A stretch of 64,000 nt of DNA from Lichenicoccus sp964242335. Lineage in GTDB: Bacteria; Pseudomonadota; Alphaproteobacteria; Acetobacterales; Acetobacteraceae. Below are positions 34,192-42,990 of the stretch, in pieces. Every line of letters starts with the position of its first letter. Position 1 is the stretch's first letter. The notes under the pieces were generated by a model, which was not told the origin of the DNA, searched no databases, and was given only the letters and a program-made list of their open reading frames with translations. Location of the stretch: positions 162,434-226,433 of the forward strand of contig CAXTAY010000001.1 in the NCBI GenBank assembly GCA_964242335.1. The letters are read 5' to 3'. Position numbers and translations under genes: made by a program.

Positions 34192-36054
34192 ATGGCAACG
34201 GTGCGGCTCACGATGGCGCAGGCGCTGGTCCGCGCCATGGTCGCCCAGAAGATCGAGACGGACGAGGGCACGACCGTGCCGTTCTTCGGCGGGGTCTGGG
34301 CGATCTTCGGACACGGCAACGTCGCCGGGATGGGCGAGGCGCTGCACGGTGCGCGCCACGGGATCACGACGTTCCGTGCCCATAACGAGCAGGGCATGGT
34401 GCACGCGGCGACCGCGTTCGCCAAGGCGTCGCGACGCCGTCGCGCGATGGCGTGCACCAGCTCGATCGGGCCCGGCGCACTGAACATGGTCACCGGTGCC
34501 GCGGTGGCGCACGTCAACCGCCTGCCGCTGCTGCTGCTGCCCAGCGACGTGTTCGCCAACCGCCTGCCCGATCCGGTGCTGCAGCAGCTCGAGGATTTCG
34601 GCGACGGCACCACCACCGCGACCGACAGCTTCCGGCCGGTCTCGCGCTACTTCGACCGGATCACCCGTCCCGAGCAGATCATCCCCGCCTTCGGACGCGC
34701 GATGGCCGTGCTCACCGACCCGTCCGAGTGCGGCCCGGCGACGCTGGCGCTGTGCCAGGACGTGCAGGCGCAGGCATGGGATTTCCCGGAGAGCTTCTTT
34801 GCCGAGCGCGTGCATCGCGTGCGCCGGCCACGTCCGGACACGCGAGAGCTGGCCGCCGCGGTCGCGGCACTCCGTGCCGCCGAGCGACCGATCGTGATCG
34901 CCGGCGGCGGCGTGCTGTATTCCGGCGCCGAGGCCGCGCTCTCGCGGTTCACCTCCGAGCACGGGCTTCCCGCCGGCGAGACGCAGGGCGGCAAATCCTC
35001 GCTGCCGACCTCGCATCCGATGAACATGGGCGGGATCGGCGTCAGCGGCACCGAGGCGGCGAACACCCTGGCGCGGGAGGCGGATCTGGTGCTGGCGATC
35101 GGCACCAGGCTGCAGGACTTCACCACCGGATCCTGGTCGTTGTTCCGCGATCGCGAGCTGAGGATCGTCGGGCTGAACGCGCAGCCCTTCGATGCCGGCA
35201 AGCACCGGGCGATGCCGCTGGTGGCCGACGCGCAGGCGGGGCTGGCGGAGCTGTCCGCGGCGCTGGAGGACTGGCGCGCCGATCCGGCCTGGACCCGCAG
35301 GGCGGAGCGCGCGCGAGGCGAGTGGCTGGAGACGGCGCGGCACTATACCGGCCTGCCGCGACCCGAGCAGCAGTCGAGGCCGTCCGACGCGCAGGTGATC
35401 GGGGCGGTAAGTCGCGGCGCCCTGCCGACCGACGTGGTGGTGTGCGCGGCCGGCGGTCTGCCGGCCGAGCTGCAGAAGCACTGGCAGCCGGAGCTGCCGG
35501 GCGGCTACCACATGGAGTACGGCTTCTCCTGCATGGGCTACGAGATCGCCGGCGCCCTGGGCGTCAAGATGGCCTGCCCCGACCGCGAGGTGATCGTCAT
35601 GGTCGGCGACGGATCGTACATGATGCTGAACTCCGAACTGCAGACGTCGGTCATGCTCGGCCGCAAGATCATCGTCGTCCTGCTCGACAACAACGGCTAT
35701 GGCTGCATCAACCGGCTGCAGCAGCATTGCGGCGGGGCGCCGTTCAACAACCTCTGGGCCGACAGCCAGGACATGGTCGCCTATCCGTCGATCGACTTCG
35801 TCGCCCACGCCCGCGCGCTGGGAGCAATGGCCGAGAAGGTCGCGGATCCGGCGGCGCTGGCGGCGGCGATGCAGCGTGCACGGGCGAGCGAGCGCAGCGC
35901 GGTGCTGGTCATCGACACCGATCCGGCCGCCACCACCGACGCCGGCGGCAGCTGGTGGGACGTCGCCGTGCCGGAGGTCTCGGTACGGCAGCAGGTGCGC
36001 GACGCGCACGCCCGCTACCTCGAAGCGCGCCGGCAGCAGCGGATCGGCGAGTAG
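34192..36054 (+). CDS. iolD: 3D-(3,5/4)-trihydroxycyclohexane-1,2-dione hydrolase
   Basis: IolD opens the ring of 3D-(3,5/4)-trihydroxycyclohexane-1,2-dione to 5-deoxy-glucuronate. The 620-residue protein is a thiamine-diphosphate enzyme: FRAHNEQGMVHAATAFAKAS with the activating Glu, middle domain from about residue 220, and the cofactor motif MVGDGSYMMLNSELQTSVML with LLDNNGYGCINRLQ. GGAGG precedes the ATG, 13 bp after the iolC stop. The next gene in the usual order, iolE, is reduced to a remnant. Confidence 0.95.
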   Translation: MATVRLTMAQALVRAMVAQKIETDEGTTVPFFGGVWAIFGHGNVAGMGEALHGARHGITTFRAHNEQGMVHAATAFAKASRRRRAMACTSSIGPGALNMVTGAAVAHVNRLPLLLLPSDVFANRLPDPVLQQLEDFGDGTTTATDSFRPVSRYFDRITRPEQIIPAFGRAMAVLTDPSECGPATLALCQDVQAQAWDFPESFFAERVHRVRRPRPDTRELAAAVAALRAAERPIVIAGGGVLYSGAEAALSRFTSEHGLPAGETQGGKSSLPTSHPMNMGGIGVSGTEAANTLAREADLVLAIGTRLQDFTTGSWSLFRDRELRIVGLNAQPFDAGKHRAMPLVADAQAGLAELSAALEDWRADPAWTRRAERARGEWLETARHYTGLPRPEQQSRPSDAQVIGAVSRGALPTDVVVCAAGGLPAELQKHWQPELPGGYHMEYGFSCMGYEIAGALGVKMACPDREVIVMVGDGSYMMLNSELQTSVMLGRKIIVVLLDNNGYGCINRLQQHCGGAPFNNLWADSQDMVAYPSIDFVAHARALGAMAEKVADPAALAAAMQRARASERSAVLVIDTDPAATTDAGGSWWDVAVPEVSVRQQVRDAHARYLEARRQQRIGE

Positions 36055-36150
36055 CGCAGGTTCCGGCGACCGGTTCGCGCCTCGGGCTGTGTCACCCCGG
36101 GACGATCAGGCGCAAGATCGTCAGCGGCCGCGACGCCGGAAGAGGACCCC

Positions 36151-36378
36151 ATGACCATACCCACCGCTATCGACCCGATCACCCGCTGCAGCGACGACAG
36201 GCCGGTGCCCGGCGATGACGCGGCGGAGGAGTGCCGCCACACGCGGGCCGACCTCGATCTGCCGATCGAGCGCATAAAGGCGACGGGGCGGCTCCTGCTC
36301 GAGGCGCACCCGCTCACCGACGCGACGATGGGACACCGCCACCTCCCGCACTTCCTGTCCAGGGCGGGATCGCGCTGA
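36151..36378 (+). pseudogene. iolE: iolE remnant with large internal deletion
   Basis: A 75-codon frame lies where iolE (about 300 codons) normally sits between iolD and iolB. Its start TAIDPITRCSDDRPVPGDD resembles the IolE N-terminus (G-I-x-P-I-x-W-x-N-D-D-x-P-x-x-G), and its end LLLEAHPLTDATMGHRHLPH resembles the IolE C-terminus (V-x-E-A ... N-P-L-x-Y-A-x-x-G-Y-R-x-L). About 200 residues, including the metal-binding barrel core, are missing. A good GAGGA site remains before the ATG, and the stop overlaps the iolB start (TGATG), so the residual frame may be kept for coupling. IolE dehydrates 2-keto-myo-inositol; this product cannot. Confidence 0.72.
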
Positions 36379-37175
36379 TGTCGCGGCTCCTCGTCCACCC
36401 GCGCCTCCCCGGCGCCGACCGCGTGGTCCATCGCATCACCCCGCAGAGTGCCGGGTGGGGCTTCGTCGGCCTGGAGGTGCTCGACCTGCTGGCCGACGAC
36501 GTGATCAGGCGAGAAGGCGACGGTCGCGAGCTGTGCCTGGTGCTGGTGCGCGGCTCGGCGGAAATCTCCGCCGGCGGCGTCGATTTCGGCGTGATCGGCG
36601 GCCGTGCCGATCCGTTCGAGACCGGTCCGCACGCGGTCTACGTCCCGCCCCATGCCGCGTTCTCCGTGCGCGCGGCCGGCCCGGTCGAACTGGCCATCTG
36701 CGCCTCGCCCGCCGAGGGCAGGTTCGAGCCGCGCCTGATCACGCCGGACGATGCCGGCGAGCTGGTGCGCGGCACCGGCACCAACGCGCGCTTCGTGCGC
36801 AACATCCTTCCCGACACCGCGGAGGCGGAGACGCTGCTGGTGGTCGAGGTGGTGACGCCGGGCGGACACTGGTCGAGCTACCCGCCACACAAGCACGACA
36901 CCGACGACTTCCCGAACGAGACCTACCTGGAGGAGACCTACTACCACCGCCTGCGACGCGGCGCCGGCTTCGCGCTGCAGCGCGTCTATACCAAGGACGG
37001 CAGCCTCGACGAGGCGATGGCGGTCGCGGACCGGGATGTCGTGCTGGTGCCGAGGGGCTACCATCCGGTCGGCGCGCCGCACGGCTTCGACCTCTACTAC
37101 CTCAACGTGATGGCGGGTCCGCGCCGATCCTGGAAGTTCACGATGGATCCGGACCAGGCGCATCTGCCGTACTGA
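36378..37175 (+). CDS. iolB: 5-deoxy-glucuronate isomerase
   Basis: IolB isomerises 5-deoxy-D-glucuronate to 5-dehydro-2-deoxy-D-gluconate. The 265-residue cupin-fold protein has FVGLEVLDLLADD near the start and the metal-binding sequence HWSSYPPHKHDTDDFPNETY at about residue 165, followed by LEETYYHRLRRGAGFALQRV and GYHPVGAPHGFDLYYLNVMA. The ATG overlaps the TGA of the iolE remnant (TGATG), so translation is probably coupled to that frame. Confidence 0.95.
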   Translation: MSRLLVHPRLPGADRVVHRITPQSAGWGFVGLEVLDLLADDVIRREGDGRELCLVLVRGSAEISAGGVDFGVIGGRADPFETGPHAVYVPPHAAFSVRAAGPVELAICASPAEGRFEPRLITPDDAGELVRGTGTNARFVRNILPDTAEAETLLVVEVVTPGGHWSSYPPHKHDTDDFPNETYLEETYYHRLRRGAGFALQRVYTKDGSLDEAMAVADRDVVLVPRGYHPVGAPHGFDLYYLNVMAGPRRSWKFTMDPDQAHLPY

Positions 37176-37214
37176 CGACGATCCCGCACGCCGACGCCCA
37201 GAAGGAAACCGGAA

Positions 37215-38711
37215 ATGCCCGAGCAGGTCGAACACTTCATCGGCGGCCAACGCACCGCAGGTCACGGTGACCGGCGAGCGGACATCTTCGAGCCCGCCAG
37301 CGGCCGGGTGGCACGGCACGTGGTGCTCGGTTCGGCCGAGGATGTCGATGCGGCGGTGACGGTGGCGCGTCGTGCCTTCCCGGGCTGGGCGGCGACGACG
37401 CCGCTCGCCCGCGCCAGGGTGATGTTCCGCTTCCGCGACCTGCTCGAGCAGCACGCCAGGGGCCTGGCCGCGATCATCACGGCGGAGCACGGCAAGGTGC
37501 TGTCGGACGCACTCGGCGAGGTCACGCGCGGGATGGAGGTGGTGGAGTACGCGACCGCCGCACCGGAGCTGCTCAAGGGCGACTTCACCGAGCAGGCGGG
37601 GCGCGGGATCGACGCCTACTCGATGCGCCAGCCGCTCGGCGTCGTGGCCGGGATCACGCCGTTCAATTTCCCGGTGATGGTGCCGCTGTGGATGATGCCG
37701 ATGGCGATCGCCGCGGGCAACTGCTTCATCCTCAAGCCATCCGAGCGCGACCCGTCGGCGTCGCTGATGCTGGCGGACCTGCTGAAGCGTGCCGGGCTGC
37801 CGGACGGCGTCATGCAGGTGGTCCAGGGCGACAAGGAGGTGGTGGACGCCATCCTGCGCCATCCCGGCATCCAGGCCGTCAGCTTCGTGGGCTCGACGCC
37901 GATCGCACGCTACATCCAGCAGACCGGTGTCGCGCACGGCAAGCGGGTGCAGGCGCTGGGCGGAGCCAAGAACCACGCCGTCATCATGCCGGATTGCGAC
38001 CTGGACAAGACCGTCGATGCGTTGATGGGGGCGGCCTACGGCTCGGCCGGCGAACGCTGCATGGCGATCTCGGTCGCGGTCGCGGTCGGCGACGTGGCGG
38101 ACGAGCTGGTCGACACACTGGCGTCGCGGGTCCGCGCGCTGAAGATCGGCGCCGGCATCGAGGCGGACGCCGAGATGGGCCCGCTGGTGACCAGGGCGCA
38201 CCTGGAGCGGGTGACCGGCTACGTCGACAGCGGGGTGGCGGAGGGCGCCAAGCTGGTCGTGGACGGCCGGCACCTGAGGCTGCAGGGCTACGAGGACGGC
38301 TTCTTCATCGGCGGCACCTTGTTCGACGACGTCACCCCGGACATGCGCATCTACCGCGAGGAGATCTTCGGGCCGGTGCTGTCGGTGGTGCGTGCGCCGG
38401 CGTTCGACGATGCCCTGGAACTGGTCAACAGCCACGAGTTCGGCAACGGCACCGCGATCTTCACGCGCGACGGCGATGCCGCGCGCGCGTTCGTCCACGG
38501 GGTGCAGGCGGGGATGGTGGGGGTGAACGTTCCGATCCCGGTGCCGATGGCGTTCCATTCGTTCGGCGGCTGGAAATCCTCGCTGTTCGGCGACCACCAC
38601 ATGCACGGGCCGGAGGGGATGCGCTTCTTCACCAAGCTGAAGACCGTCACCTCGCGCTGGCCGACGGGCATACGCGCAGGTGCCGAGTTCGTGATGCCGA
38701 CGCTGGGCTGA
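37215..38711 (+). CDS. iolA: CoA-acylating malonate/methylmalonate-semialdehyde dehydrogenase
   Basis: The last step of inositol catabolism: malonate semialdehyde plus CoA and NAD+ to acetyl-CoA and CO2 (also called MmsA). The 498-residue aldehyde dehydrogenase has GVVAGITPFNFPVMVPLWM, SFVGSTPIARYI, QALGGAKNHAVIMPD and the catalytic Cys in GSAGERCMAISVAV; N-F and G-A-K-N-H distinguish MmsA-type enzymes from ordinary aldehyde dehydrogenases, which have E-L-G-G. It starts with MPEQVEHFIGGQRT after GGAAACC. It follows iolB by 39 bp. Confidence 0.94.
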   Translation: MPEQVEHFIGGQRTAGHGDRRADIFEPASGRVARHVVLGSAEDVDAAVTVARRAFPGWAATTPLARARVMFRFRDLLEQHARGLAAIITAEHGKVLSDALGEVTRGMEVVEYATAAPELLKGDFTEQAGRGIDAYSMRQPLGVVAGITPFNFPVMVPLWMMPMAIAAGNCFILKPSERDPSASLMLADLLKRAGLPDGVMQVVQGDKEVVDAILRHPGIQAVSFVGSTPIARYIQQTGVAHGKRVQALGGAKNHAVIMPDCDLDKTVDALMGAAYGSAGERCMAISVAVAVGDVADELVDTLASRVRALKIGAGIEADAEMGPLVTRAHLERVTGYVDSGVAEGAKLVVDGRHLRLQGYEDGFFIGGTLFDDVTPDMRIYREEIFGPVLSVVRAPAFDDALELVNSHEFGNGTAIFTRDGDAARAFVHGVQAGMVGVNVPIPVPMAFHSFGGWKSSLFGDHHMHGPEGMRFFTKLKTVTSRWPTGIRAGAEFVMPTLG

Positions 38712-38722
38712 GCCGCGGCGGG

Positions 38723-39754
38723 ATGACACTCCGGATCGGCGTGATCGGCACCGGCGCGATCGGGCGGGACCACATCAGGCGGTGCAGCCGGGTGCTGCGC
38801 GGTGCCGCGGTGGTGGCGGCCAGCGACATCGACCTCGAGCAGGCGCGGACCGCGGTCGCGCCGTACCCGGAGATCCGCGTCTACGAGACCGGCCAGGCGC
38901 TGATCTCGGCGCCGGAGGTCGACGCCGTGCTCGTCGCCTCCTGGGGTGCGACCCACGCGCGATACGTGCTGGCGGCGATCGAGGCCGGCAAGTTCGTGTT
39001 CTGCGAGAAGCCGCTCGCTCCCACCGAGGCGGAGTGTCGCCGGATCGTCGAGGCGGAGGTCGCCCACGGCAGGCGTCTGGTGCAGGTCGGCTTCATGCGG
39101 CCCTACGACGCCGGCTATCGCGCACTCAGGAGGGTGGTGCAGGACGGCGCCATCGGGGCTCCGCTGATGGTGCACTGCGCGCACCGCAACGCGACCGCGC
39201 CGGCGCACTTCACCACCGAGATGGCGATCAACGACACGCTGGTGCACGAACTCGACGTGCTGCGCTGGCTGCTTCGCGACGACTACGTCTCCGCCCAGGT
39301 GGTGTTCCCGCGCAGCTCGAGCCGCCTGCGCCTCGACATGCGCGACCCGCAGATCGTGCTGCTGGAGACCGCCTCGGGCGTGCGGATCGATGTCGAGATC
39401 TTCGTCAATTGCCAGTACGGGTACGACATCCAGTGCGAGGTCGTGGGCGAACTCGGCACCGCCCGGCTGCCGGAGCCCGGCGCGGTCGGATTGCGTCTCG
39501 AGGCGAGGAACTCGACCGCGATCCTGGCCGACTGGAAGCAGCGCTTCATCGACGCCTACGACGTCGAACTGCAGGAGTTCATCGATCGCTGCGGCCAGGG
39601 CGGACCGGTCGGGCCGAGCAGCTGGGACGGCTTTGCCGCCGCCGTCGCGTCCGACGCCTGCGTGCGCGCACAGGGCAGCGGCGCGATCGTGCCGATCGCG
39701 ATGCCGTCGCGGCCGAGCCTCTACGACCCGATCGACCAGCAGCTGCACGCATGA
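38723..39754 (+). CDS. iolG: Inositol 2-dehydrogenase
   Basis: A 343-residue Gfo/Idh/MocA enzyme beginning MTLRIGVIGTGAIGRDHIRR, the standard IolG start. E-K-P appears in FCEKPLAPTEAE and the catalytic His in INDTLVHELDVLRWLL (N-x3-H-E-x-D-x-x-R-W), typical of myo-inositol 2-dehydrogenases, which oxidise myo-inositol to 2-keto-myo-inositol with NAD+. It is the final gene of the iol operon, 11 bp after iolA. The product would feed IolE, whose gene here is broken. Confidence 0.92.
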   Translation: MTLRIGVIGTGAIGRDHIRRCSRVLRGAAVVAASDIDLEQARTAVAPYPEIRVYETGQALISAPEVDAVLVASWGATHARYVLAAIEAGKFVFCEKPLAPTEAECRRIVEAEVAHGRRLVQVGFMRPYDAGYRALRRVVQDGAIGAPLMVHCAHRNATAPAHFTTEMAINDTLVHELDVLRWLLRDDYVSAQVVFPRSSSRLRLDMRDPQIVLLETASGVRIDVEIFVNCQYGYDIQCEVVGELGTARLPEPGAVGLRLEARNSTAILADWKQRFIDAYDVELQEFIDRCGQGGPVGPSSWDGFAAAVASDACVRAQGSGAIVPIAMPSRPSLYDPIDQQLHA

Positions 39755-39854
39755 AGATCGCGCTGGATCCCCGCATGCATCGCACGATGCCGCACGCCGC
39801 GCACCCGGTCGGCTCAGCGCCGGATCGCCTCGCCATCGCCCAGGCTGTTCGCGT

Positions 39855-40748
39855 TCACCCGGCGGCGCGCGCCATCTTCGCGATGGCGACGAAGTTCTCG
39901 ATCACCTTCGACCGTTCGTGTCGGCGCCACGTCAGGACGAGGCTGATCTGTGCCTGGACGTCCTGGGTCGGACGATAGACGACGCCCGCTGCCTGCATCT
40001 GCTGCATGCTGGCAGGCACCAGGGAGACGCCTAGTCCGGCAGAGACGAAACTTATCACGGTCGCGAGCTGTGTTGCTTCCCGTCCGAAACGAGGCTCGAA
40101 CCCGACGCTGCGGCAGGCATCGCGGACCGTCCTGTGCAAGGCCGGTCCGACACCCGGCGGCTTCATGATGAAGACGTCCTCCGCCAGGCTCGCGAGCGGA
40201 ACCGTCGAGCTTGATGAGCAGCGATGCGATCGGGGCAACACCGCGACCAGAGGCTCGATCTTGATCGACGCCATGTGGAACCGCGGGTCCTCCTCCGAGC
40301 TCGAATGCGTGAAAGCCACATCCAGCGTCCCGAGCGTCAGCTGCTCCAGCAGCTTGTGCGTATTCGCCTCTGCGAGCTGCAGCTCAACCTCAGGGAAGCG
40401 TTCGGCGAAATCCCGGATCGTGGTCGGAACGACAGCGCTGAAGTGGGCCGAGCTGGTAAAGCCGAGTGCCAGGCGTCCAAGTTCGCCGCGAGCCGCTCGT
40501 TGCGCTGCGACCGCCGCATCGTTCGACGCGGCCAAGGCAAGACGGCCTTTCTCGAGGAACATCTTCCCGGCCGCGGTGAGTTCTGCGCCGTGGGGAACTC
40601 GTCGGAGTAGTATGGCGCCGAGCTCGACTTCAAGGTCCTTGATCTGCTGGCTGAGCGGCGGCTGACCGATGCCGAGCCGGGCCGCCGCGCGCGTGAAGTT
40701 CAGCTCCTCCGCGACGGCGACGAAGTACCTTATGTGCCTCAGCTCCAT
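39855..40748 (-). CDS. LysR-family transcriptional regulator (BenM/CatM-like)
   Basis: The 297-residue protein starts MELRHIRYFVAVAEELNFTR with helix-turn-helix AARLGIGQPPLSQQIKDLEV and continues LLRRVPHGAELTAAGKMFLE, which is the pattern of the aromatic-catabolism branch (BenM, CatR, CbnR). It is divergent from an operon with a carboxymuconolactone-decarboxylase-like gene, 2-hydroxyacid dehydrogenase and aldehyde dehydrogenase across a 274-bp gap, and probably activates it. That operon content supports an aromatic or organic-acid inducer, but no specific one. Confidence 0.92.
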   Translation of the reverse strand: MELRHIRYFVAVAEELNFTRAAARLGIGQPPLSQQIKDLEVELGAILLRRVPHGAELTAAGKMFLEKGRLALAASNDAAVAAQRAARGELGRLALGFTSSAHFSAVVPTTIRDFAERFPEVELQLAEANTHKLLEQLTLGTLDVAFTHSSSEEDPRFHMASIKIEPLVAVLPRSHRCSSSSTVPLASLAEDVFIMKPPGVGPALHRTVRDACRSVGFEPRFGREATQLATVISFVSAGLGVSLVPASMQQMQAAGVVYRPTQDVQAQISLVLTWRRHERSKVIENFVAIAKMARAAG

Positions 40749-41022
40749 TCCACCCGCTCCACCGGACGATGACGCGCCTCCGGCGGAGGAACGGCATTTG
40801 CCGCGCTAGGGCCTTCCTCGACCAGCCCGGAAGGCGCCTGAGGTTCTACGCCGAGATTTCGTGGCGCAGCGAGCGATCTGCGCGGTCCCGCCGCCTCGAC
40901 CGGGTGGCGGGATGCCTCGGTAGTGCCGAAAGCTCTGAAGATCGCCTGTCGTGGGTATTGGAATACGGCGCTGGCGCGCCCGATCTCCCGTAGCAGCGAT
41001 GCCTGACGCGAAGGGATGGCAG

Positions 41023-41415
41023 ATGAGCGGGAAATACGATCAGGGTTTGAAGGTCCGTCGGGAAGTCGTGGGCGATGCCTACGTCGATCGTTCGGTGGGC
41101 ACGGTATCGGATTTCATGCGCCCGATGCAGCAACTCGTGACCGAGTACTGCTGGGGCGAGGTGTGGATGCGCCCGGGCCTGGAACGGCGGGATCGCAGCA
41201 TCATCAACCTCAGCCTGTTGACGGCGCTCAATCGACCGAACGAGCTGCGGCTGCACGTCCGGGGTGCGGTCAATAACGGGCTGAGCAAAGCCGAGATCAG
41301 CGAGATCCTGCTGCAGACGGCGATCTATTGCGGCGTGCCCGCCGCGATCGAGAGCTTCAGGATCGCCGAGGAAGTATTCGCCGAGATGGTCCAGGAAGGC
41401 ATCGAGACCCCCTGA
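41023..41415 (+). CDS. Carboxymuconolactone decarboxylase-family protein
   Basis: A 130-residue all-helical protein (YVDRSVGTVSDFMRPMQQLV; RDRSIINLSLLTALNRPNEL; GLSKAEISEILLQTAIYCGV) with the length and helices of 4-carboxymuconolactone decarboxylase (PcaC/CMD). It lacks the Cys-x2-Cys redox pair of AhpD-type members, having only one Cys in IYCGVPAA, so a decarboxylase-like role is more likely than peroxidase. The start at 41023 follows AAGGGA; ATG 40999 is an alternative. It opens the operon controlled by the divergent LysR. Confidence 0.85.
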   Translation: MSGKYDQGLKVRREVVGDAYVDRSVGTVSDFMRPMQQLVTEYCWGEVWMRPGLERRDRSIINLSLLTALNRPNELRLHVRGAVNNGLSKAEISEILLQTAIYCGVPAAIESFRIAEEVFAEMVQEGIETP

Positions 41416-41452
41416 CCGGCTGTCGCCGGCGGACATGAAGCAGGAGCACACG

Positions 41453-42415
41453 ATGACAGCCGCAAATCCACCCGCCAGGATCGCCATCCTCGACGACTAT
41501 CAGGGCGTCGCCCTCGAGATGGCCGACTGGTCCGATATCCGGAAGCGGGCCTCGGTCGAGGTCTTCTCCGACACGATCACCGATGCCGACGCCCTCGTCG
41601 CCCGGCTACAGGCGTTCGACGTCCTGTGCGTCATGCGCGAGCGGACACCGCTGCCCGGGTCCGTCATCGAGCGCCTGCCCCGGCTCAAGCTGGTGGTCTC
41701 GACCGGCCCGAAGAACTCGTCCATCGACCATGAGACCGCCGAGGCACGCGGTGTCACCGTCAAGGACACCCGTGGCAGCCTGACGGCGCCGATCGAGCTG
41801 ACCTGGGCGCTGATCCAGGCGAGCGCGCGAAACATCACGTCGGAGGCGGCGCGCCTGCGCGCCGGCGGCTGGCAGCAGACGGTCGGTGACGAACTCAAGG
41901 GCAAGACCCTCGGCGTGCTCGGTCTCGGCCGGATCGGCGGCAAGATCGCGGAGATCGCCCGCGTCTTCGGGATGAGGGTCATCACCTGGAGCGACCGGGT
42001 CACCCGGGAGGAAGCGGACAGGTCCGGCGCCGTTCTCGTCACCAAGGACCAGCTGTTCTGCCAGTCCGACATCCTCTCCATCCACCTCGTCCTCGTCGAG
42101 GCGACCCGAGGCCTGGTGGGCGCGGCCGAGCTCGCGCAGATGAAGCCGACCGCCTGGCTGGTCAACACGTCGCGCGGGCCGATCGTCGACGAGATCGCCC
42201 TGCTCGCGGCATTGCGGACCAAGGCGATCGGCGGTGCGGCGCTGGATGTGTTCGATGTCGAGCCGCTGCCGGTGGACCATCCGTTCCGCACGCTCGACAA
42301 CGTCGTGGCCACGCCGCACCTGGGCTACGTGTCGCGACAGCAATACGAGGTCTGGTACGGCGACACCGTCCGCGCCGTCGCCGAGTGGCTCGATGAGCGG
42401 GCCACGAGCTCTTGA
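41453..42415 (+). CDS. D-2-hydroxyacid dehydrogenase family protein
   Basis: A 320-residue NAD-dependent dehydrogenase: GVLGLGRIGGKIAEIARVFG for the dinucleotide fold, then MKPTAWLVNTSRGPIVDE (catalytic Arg region), DVFDVEPLP (Glu) and ATPHLGYVSRQQ (catalytic His). It belongs to the phosphoglycerate/hydroxypyruvate dehydrogenase family. CAGGAG precedes the ATG at 41453. It overlaps nothing upstream but lies 37 bp after the CMD-like gene. Reduction of a 2-oxoacid, or oxidation of a D-2-hydroxyacid, is expected; the substrate is open. Confidence 0.9.
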   Translation: MTAANPPARIAILDDYQGVALEMADWSDIRKRASVEVFSDTITDADALVARLQAFDVLCVMRERTPLPGSVIERLPRLKLVVSTGPKNSSIDHETAEARGVTVKDTRGSLTAPIELTWALIQASARNITSEAARLRAGGWQQTVGDELKGKTLGVLGLGRIGGKIAEIARVFGMRVITWSDRVTREEADRSGAVLVTKDQLFCQSDILSIHLVLVEATRGLVGAAELAQMKPTAWLVNTSRGPIVDEIALLAALRTKAIGGAALDVFDVEPLPVDHPFRTLDNVVATPHLGYVSRQQYEVWYGDTVRAVAEWLDERATSS

Positions 42416-42495
42416 TCTCCCGTGCGGCCGGCGGATGCCCGAACTCGGGGAGTCGCCTCGCGTCCGAACAAGAACCCAAGATGCGGGGCGGTGTC

Positions 42496-42939
42496 ATGCA
42501 ACTCGGCTTTCTGGCGATCGCGATCTTCGCGGGCGTCCTCAATCCCTTCCTGGGCGGCATGAACGCGACGCTCAGCAAGACGCTCAACCAGCCGGTCTGG
42601 GCGGTCGGCGCCACCTTCGCCCTCGCCATGGTGGCCACACTGGTGGTGGCACTCGTCACCGGCCAGCGCCTTCCCGATGGCGCAGGCATCGCACGGACAC
42701 CCTGGTGGGCGTGGTCTGGCGGCTTGTTCGCCGCGGGCTACGTGCTGTCGCTGACCCTCGTCGCCAGCAAGCTCGGCGCCTCGGTCTTCACCGGCGTCAC
42801 CGTCACGGTCGCGATGATCGTGTCCGTGATCCTGGACCATTACGGCGTCGTCGGCTTCGAGGTCCACAAGGTCAGCGTGCTGCGCGTCGTCGGCGCATTC
42901 ATCATGACCGGCGGCCTCGCCCTCATCCTCAGAAGCTAG
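42496..42939 (+). CDS. DMT-superfamily small membrane protein (YdcZ/DUF606)
   Basis: About 147 residues with five hydrophobic helices (LGFLAIAIFAGVLNPFLGGM; GATFALAMVATLVVALVTGQ; WAWSGGLFAAGYVLSLTLVA; VFTGVTVTVAMIVSVILDHY; VLRVVGAFIMTGGLALILRS). This is the DUF606/YdcZ group of the drug/metabolite transporter superfamily, whose members often work as pairs. GGGGCGG precedes the ATG at 42496; ATG 42481 is also possible. Its place between two dehydrogenases suggests uptake or export of the pathway substrate. Confidence 0.85.
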   Translation: MQLGFLAIAIFAGVLNPFLGGMNATLSKTLNQPVWAVGATFALAMVATLVVALVTGQRLPDGAGIARTPWWAWSGGLFAAGYVLSLTLVASKLGASVFTGVTVTVAMIVSVILDHYGVVGFEVHKVSVLRVVGAFIMTGGLALILRS

Positions 42940-42990
42940 CCGCGCGACGGGTGAGGTCCATCCCGCCAATATCCAATCAGGAGATAGACG

